NCBI GenBank assembly: GCA_000697055.1
Contig: JNDT01002264.1
Location: 1-64,000 of the forward strand
Direction of reading: 5' to 3'
DNA: 64,000 bases
Source: Saksenaea vasiformis B4078
Taxonomy: Eukaryota; Mucoromycota; Mucoromycetes; Mucorales; Saksenaeaceae
Shown in pieces: positions 61,912 through 64,000 of this stretch. Under the pieces are notes generated by a model. It worked only from the letters and a program-made list of their open reading frames with translations, did not search any database and was not told the origin of the DNA. The translations under genes and the position numbers were made by a program. Each line of letters begins with the position of its first letter. Position 1 is the first letter of the stretch.

Positions 61912-64000
61912 GAAGAACACCGACTACTCTTTTACTAAGACGGTAAATAGAACACATCTTATCGATACTTTTACTAAACAAGTGGCTAATCGAGACCTAA
62001 AATGTTTAAATGCTCCATAGTTTACTGTGAAAACGCTTTTGCGTACCTATCGACTGCTAATTGACTTAAAAATGTATTTTGCTTTTCAACCGGACCTGGA
62101 TAGCACGGTTTTATGTTTCTGATCCACTACATCGATAAAACTGAAGTATATGCGCAGCAACAATATGATGTCAAAGGGCTTTAGGTTCTGTCAGAAGTTA
62201 GCGAGAGAGCTCCCCTGCAGACGTGAATTCCTATCTGTACATCTTTCTGGAAGTTATGCGCATGAAGCATGCTGGGCGGGAGGCGGATCATAAAAATGGT
62301 AGATAGGTACACGATAGCTCTAAAGGGACGCAAAACCGACCTTGAAAGCGTTACTCGTCAACAACAGTTTTTTTTTTTAAAAAAAAGAATATACGCCAAA
62401 TTACAAAGCGTCATATCTATTGGGGAACGACCAACCTAATGACGATTGAACGCACAATACGATGGCTTGTCTATTTGCTAGACTAATTACAGAAGGGTCA
62501 TTCAAGCATAGTCATAGAAACAGGGTAGGCATAATTATGCAGAGCAACGCTCTCCGATCCTAAAAAAATTATTCTTCTAAGATTGAGATGAGCATTGCAG
62601 TAATACGTTCAGGTACTCGACACAATCATCCTATTTCAAATTAGTGGCAGTGCGTACGGAAACTCTTAGTCGGCGGTAATAAGAAAGACCCAACTTCAGG
62701 GTGACTTGCTCTCTTCGAATTTTTCCTTGTTTGCTTGTCGTTGGTTTCTATGTTTAGGATGCCTGTATTTTATAGGCTGAAATTGCTTCATGTGTTCTTG
62801 TGCTATTTTTACAGCTACTGAAACTTTACAAAAGCTCAGAAAAAGGGAAAAAAAAGACGTGGCTAGCGTGGTCCACATTAGCATACGTAGGCGCAGGTAC
62901 GTACAGTAATAGGAATAATCCTAATATACGCTATGAGGCAAATAAAGACTAATCAAACGTCCTACATCCCTATTCGTATTGTTGCTGTAGGCCTTATAGT
63001 AGTATTGAAGAATCATTGTTCTCCCTGATACTGGCTCATCGTTTCCTGTTTCATGCGGAATAGAAGCCAGCTTTCTAAATTGAAGACAAGGAAGCCATCC
63101 GCTGTGGCATGTACTTCATTCTTCCTCTTCTAAAAATATTGAATTTGAGCCATGTCATCCGTTTACTGTTTTATATGTTACACGTATCGTAGTACGCCGA
63201 TACCGATCGTCGGCGATTCTGTACACTACGTCCTGAGGTCGTACTGCTGCTTTCCGTTGTGTATCCCAACAATGAGATAACGCGTTAAGAGTTCGTACCT
63301 ATGAGAAAACCACCTCGAGAGATGATACAGGGAGAATAAGAAATCATCAGCAGAGCGTGCAGCTATCCATCGCTCGGGGGTGTCTATTCATGTCGGTTTG
63401 TGTTAGAGATACGTAGGTTACTTCCGTGGGACTGACTCACTTGGAAGACTGTTAACTTTGTTTAACCTTGTCATTTGCATGGGAGGACATCATGGATATA
63501 GTATTTCAGAATATCCTAGTATAGCTTTCATAACCGTTCTAAGTATAGAGTCCTCCTGCGAAAGCAGTTGGCCCTGCATTCATTCCAAAACGCGTAGATG
63601 CAAACGGTAACATCTATTTGAGCTGGAAGAGCGTTCTATGGTATTTTCTTTAAAAAAAAGTTAAGCTTGGGGAAGTTGTTATTGAAACAAATGGATGTGC
63701 AGGCAAAGATGACATGCAGGTTCTTATGAAACGCCATGTGAAGCATCCAGGTAACTTCTTCCATTGAACGGAGTTCAAACGAAACGGGTGGAGCCATTCT
63801 TCATCCGCTCAGGATGTATCCCCAAAATAAACTGCCCCAGCTTGCCAAGGTGCTAGATGCGGTACAAGGATACACTTAGATTCTTTTATAGATATCCGCG
63901 ATACTGTCTATCCACCCAGAGCTCTCTTATCTACGTGTAGATATACTCAATAGCTACTGGCTGCGCATTTAATATGTTGCGTTAATGTTTCATCCTACTT
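61912..64000. other. Terminal intergenic region
   Basis: About 2.1 kb to the window end with no supported gene. A small hairpin CGCCGA-TACCGATCG-TCGGCG lies at 63195-63215. Short T- and A-runs (62368-62387) occur. A gene starting beyond 64000 cannot be excluded. Confidence 0.45.

Overview
This 64 kb window is nuclear DNA of a filamentous fungus, most likely an early-diverging mould of the Mucoromycota (Mucorales-like). Nearly every gene has several 45-75 nt introns with GTAAGT-type donors. The gene set is typically fungal: a FET3/FTR1 iron-uptake pair, a tricalbin, a Dnf-type flippase and an Ecl1-family protein. SWIM-type MULE, Helitron and Fanzor-like relics also fit that group. No bacterial operon, CRISPR array, rRNA or convincing tRNA was seen. 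Species assignment is inference only.

Layout: 1-2.2 kb holds a decayed MULE transposase (- strand). 3.3-3.8 kb is an Ecl1-like zinc protein (-). 4.6-6.1 kb is a peroxisomal-type 3-ketoacyl-CoA thiolase (-). 7.0-9.5 kb is an Hsp110/Sse1 chaperone (-). 10.2 kb is a small orphan gene (-). 12.6-16.9 kb is a P4-ATPase flippase (-). 17.4-19.8 kb is PRMT5 (-). 20.3-21.0 kb is ribosomal protein eL24 (-). 22.4-23.9 kb is a broken Helitron joined to a Fanzor/TnpB-like fragment (+). 24.5-26.2 kb is a CRAL-TRIO/RhoGAP protein (+). 26.5-27.4 kb is RNA polymerase III subunit RPC8 (-). 27.8-32.8 kb is a six-C2 tricalbin (-). 35.5-37.1 kb is a mucin-like membrane protein (+). 38.2-39.9 kb is a NIPA-type magnesium transporter (+). 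40.9-41.1 kb is a MITE-like element. 42.1-46.1 kb is the divergent FET3 (-) / FTR1 (+) pair. 46.3-48.0 kb is an MFS transporter (-). 50.4 kb is an orphan gene (+). 52.7-53.8 kb is quinolinate phosphoribosyltransferase (-), head to head with a small gene at 53.9 kb (+). 55.0-57.1 kb is a coiled-coil protein (+). 60.0-61.9 kb is a second MFS transporter (+) with the same exon structure as the first. The remainder is AT-rich intergenic DNA.

How the genes relate: most are unrelated housekeeping genes. The clear functional unit is FET3-FTR1, the ferroxidase and permease of reductive iron uptake, sharing one 628 bp divergent promoter. Two Dal5/Tna1-like transporters flank the NAD-biosynthesis gene QPRT, a weak hint of a nicotinate theme. 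The most unusual single observation is that the eL24 coding sequence seems to need a one-nucleotide microexon. All exon joins were worked out by eye from splice signals, reading-frame continuity and family conservation. Internal exon sums were checked to be divisible by three, but no transcript data were available.
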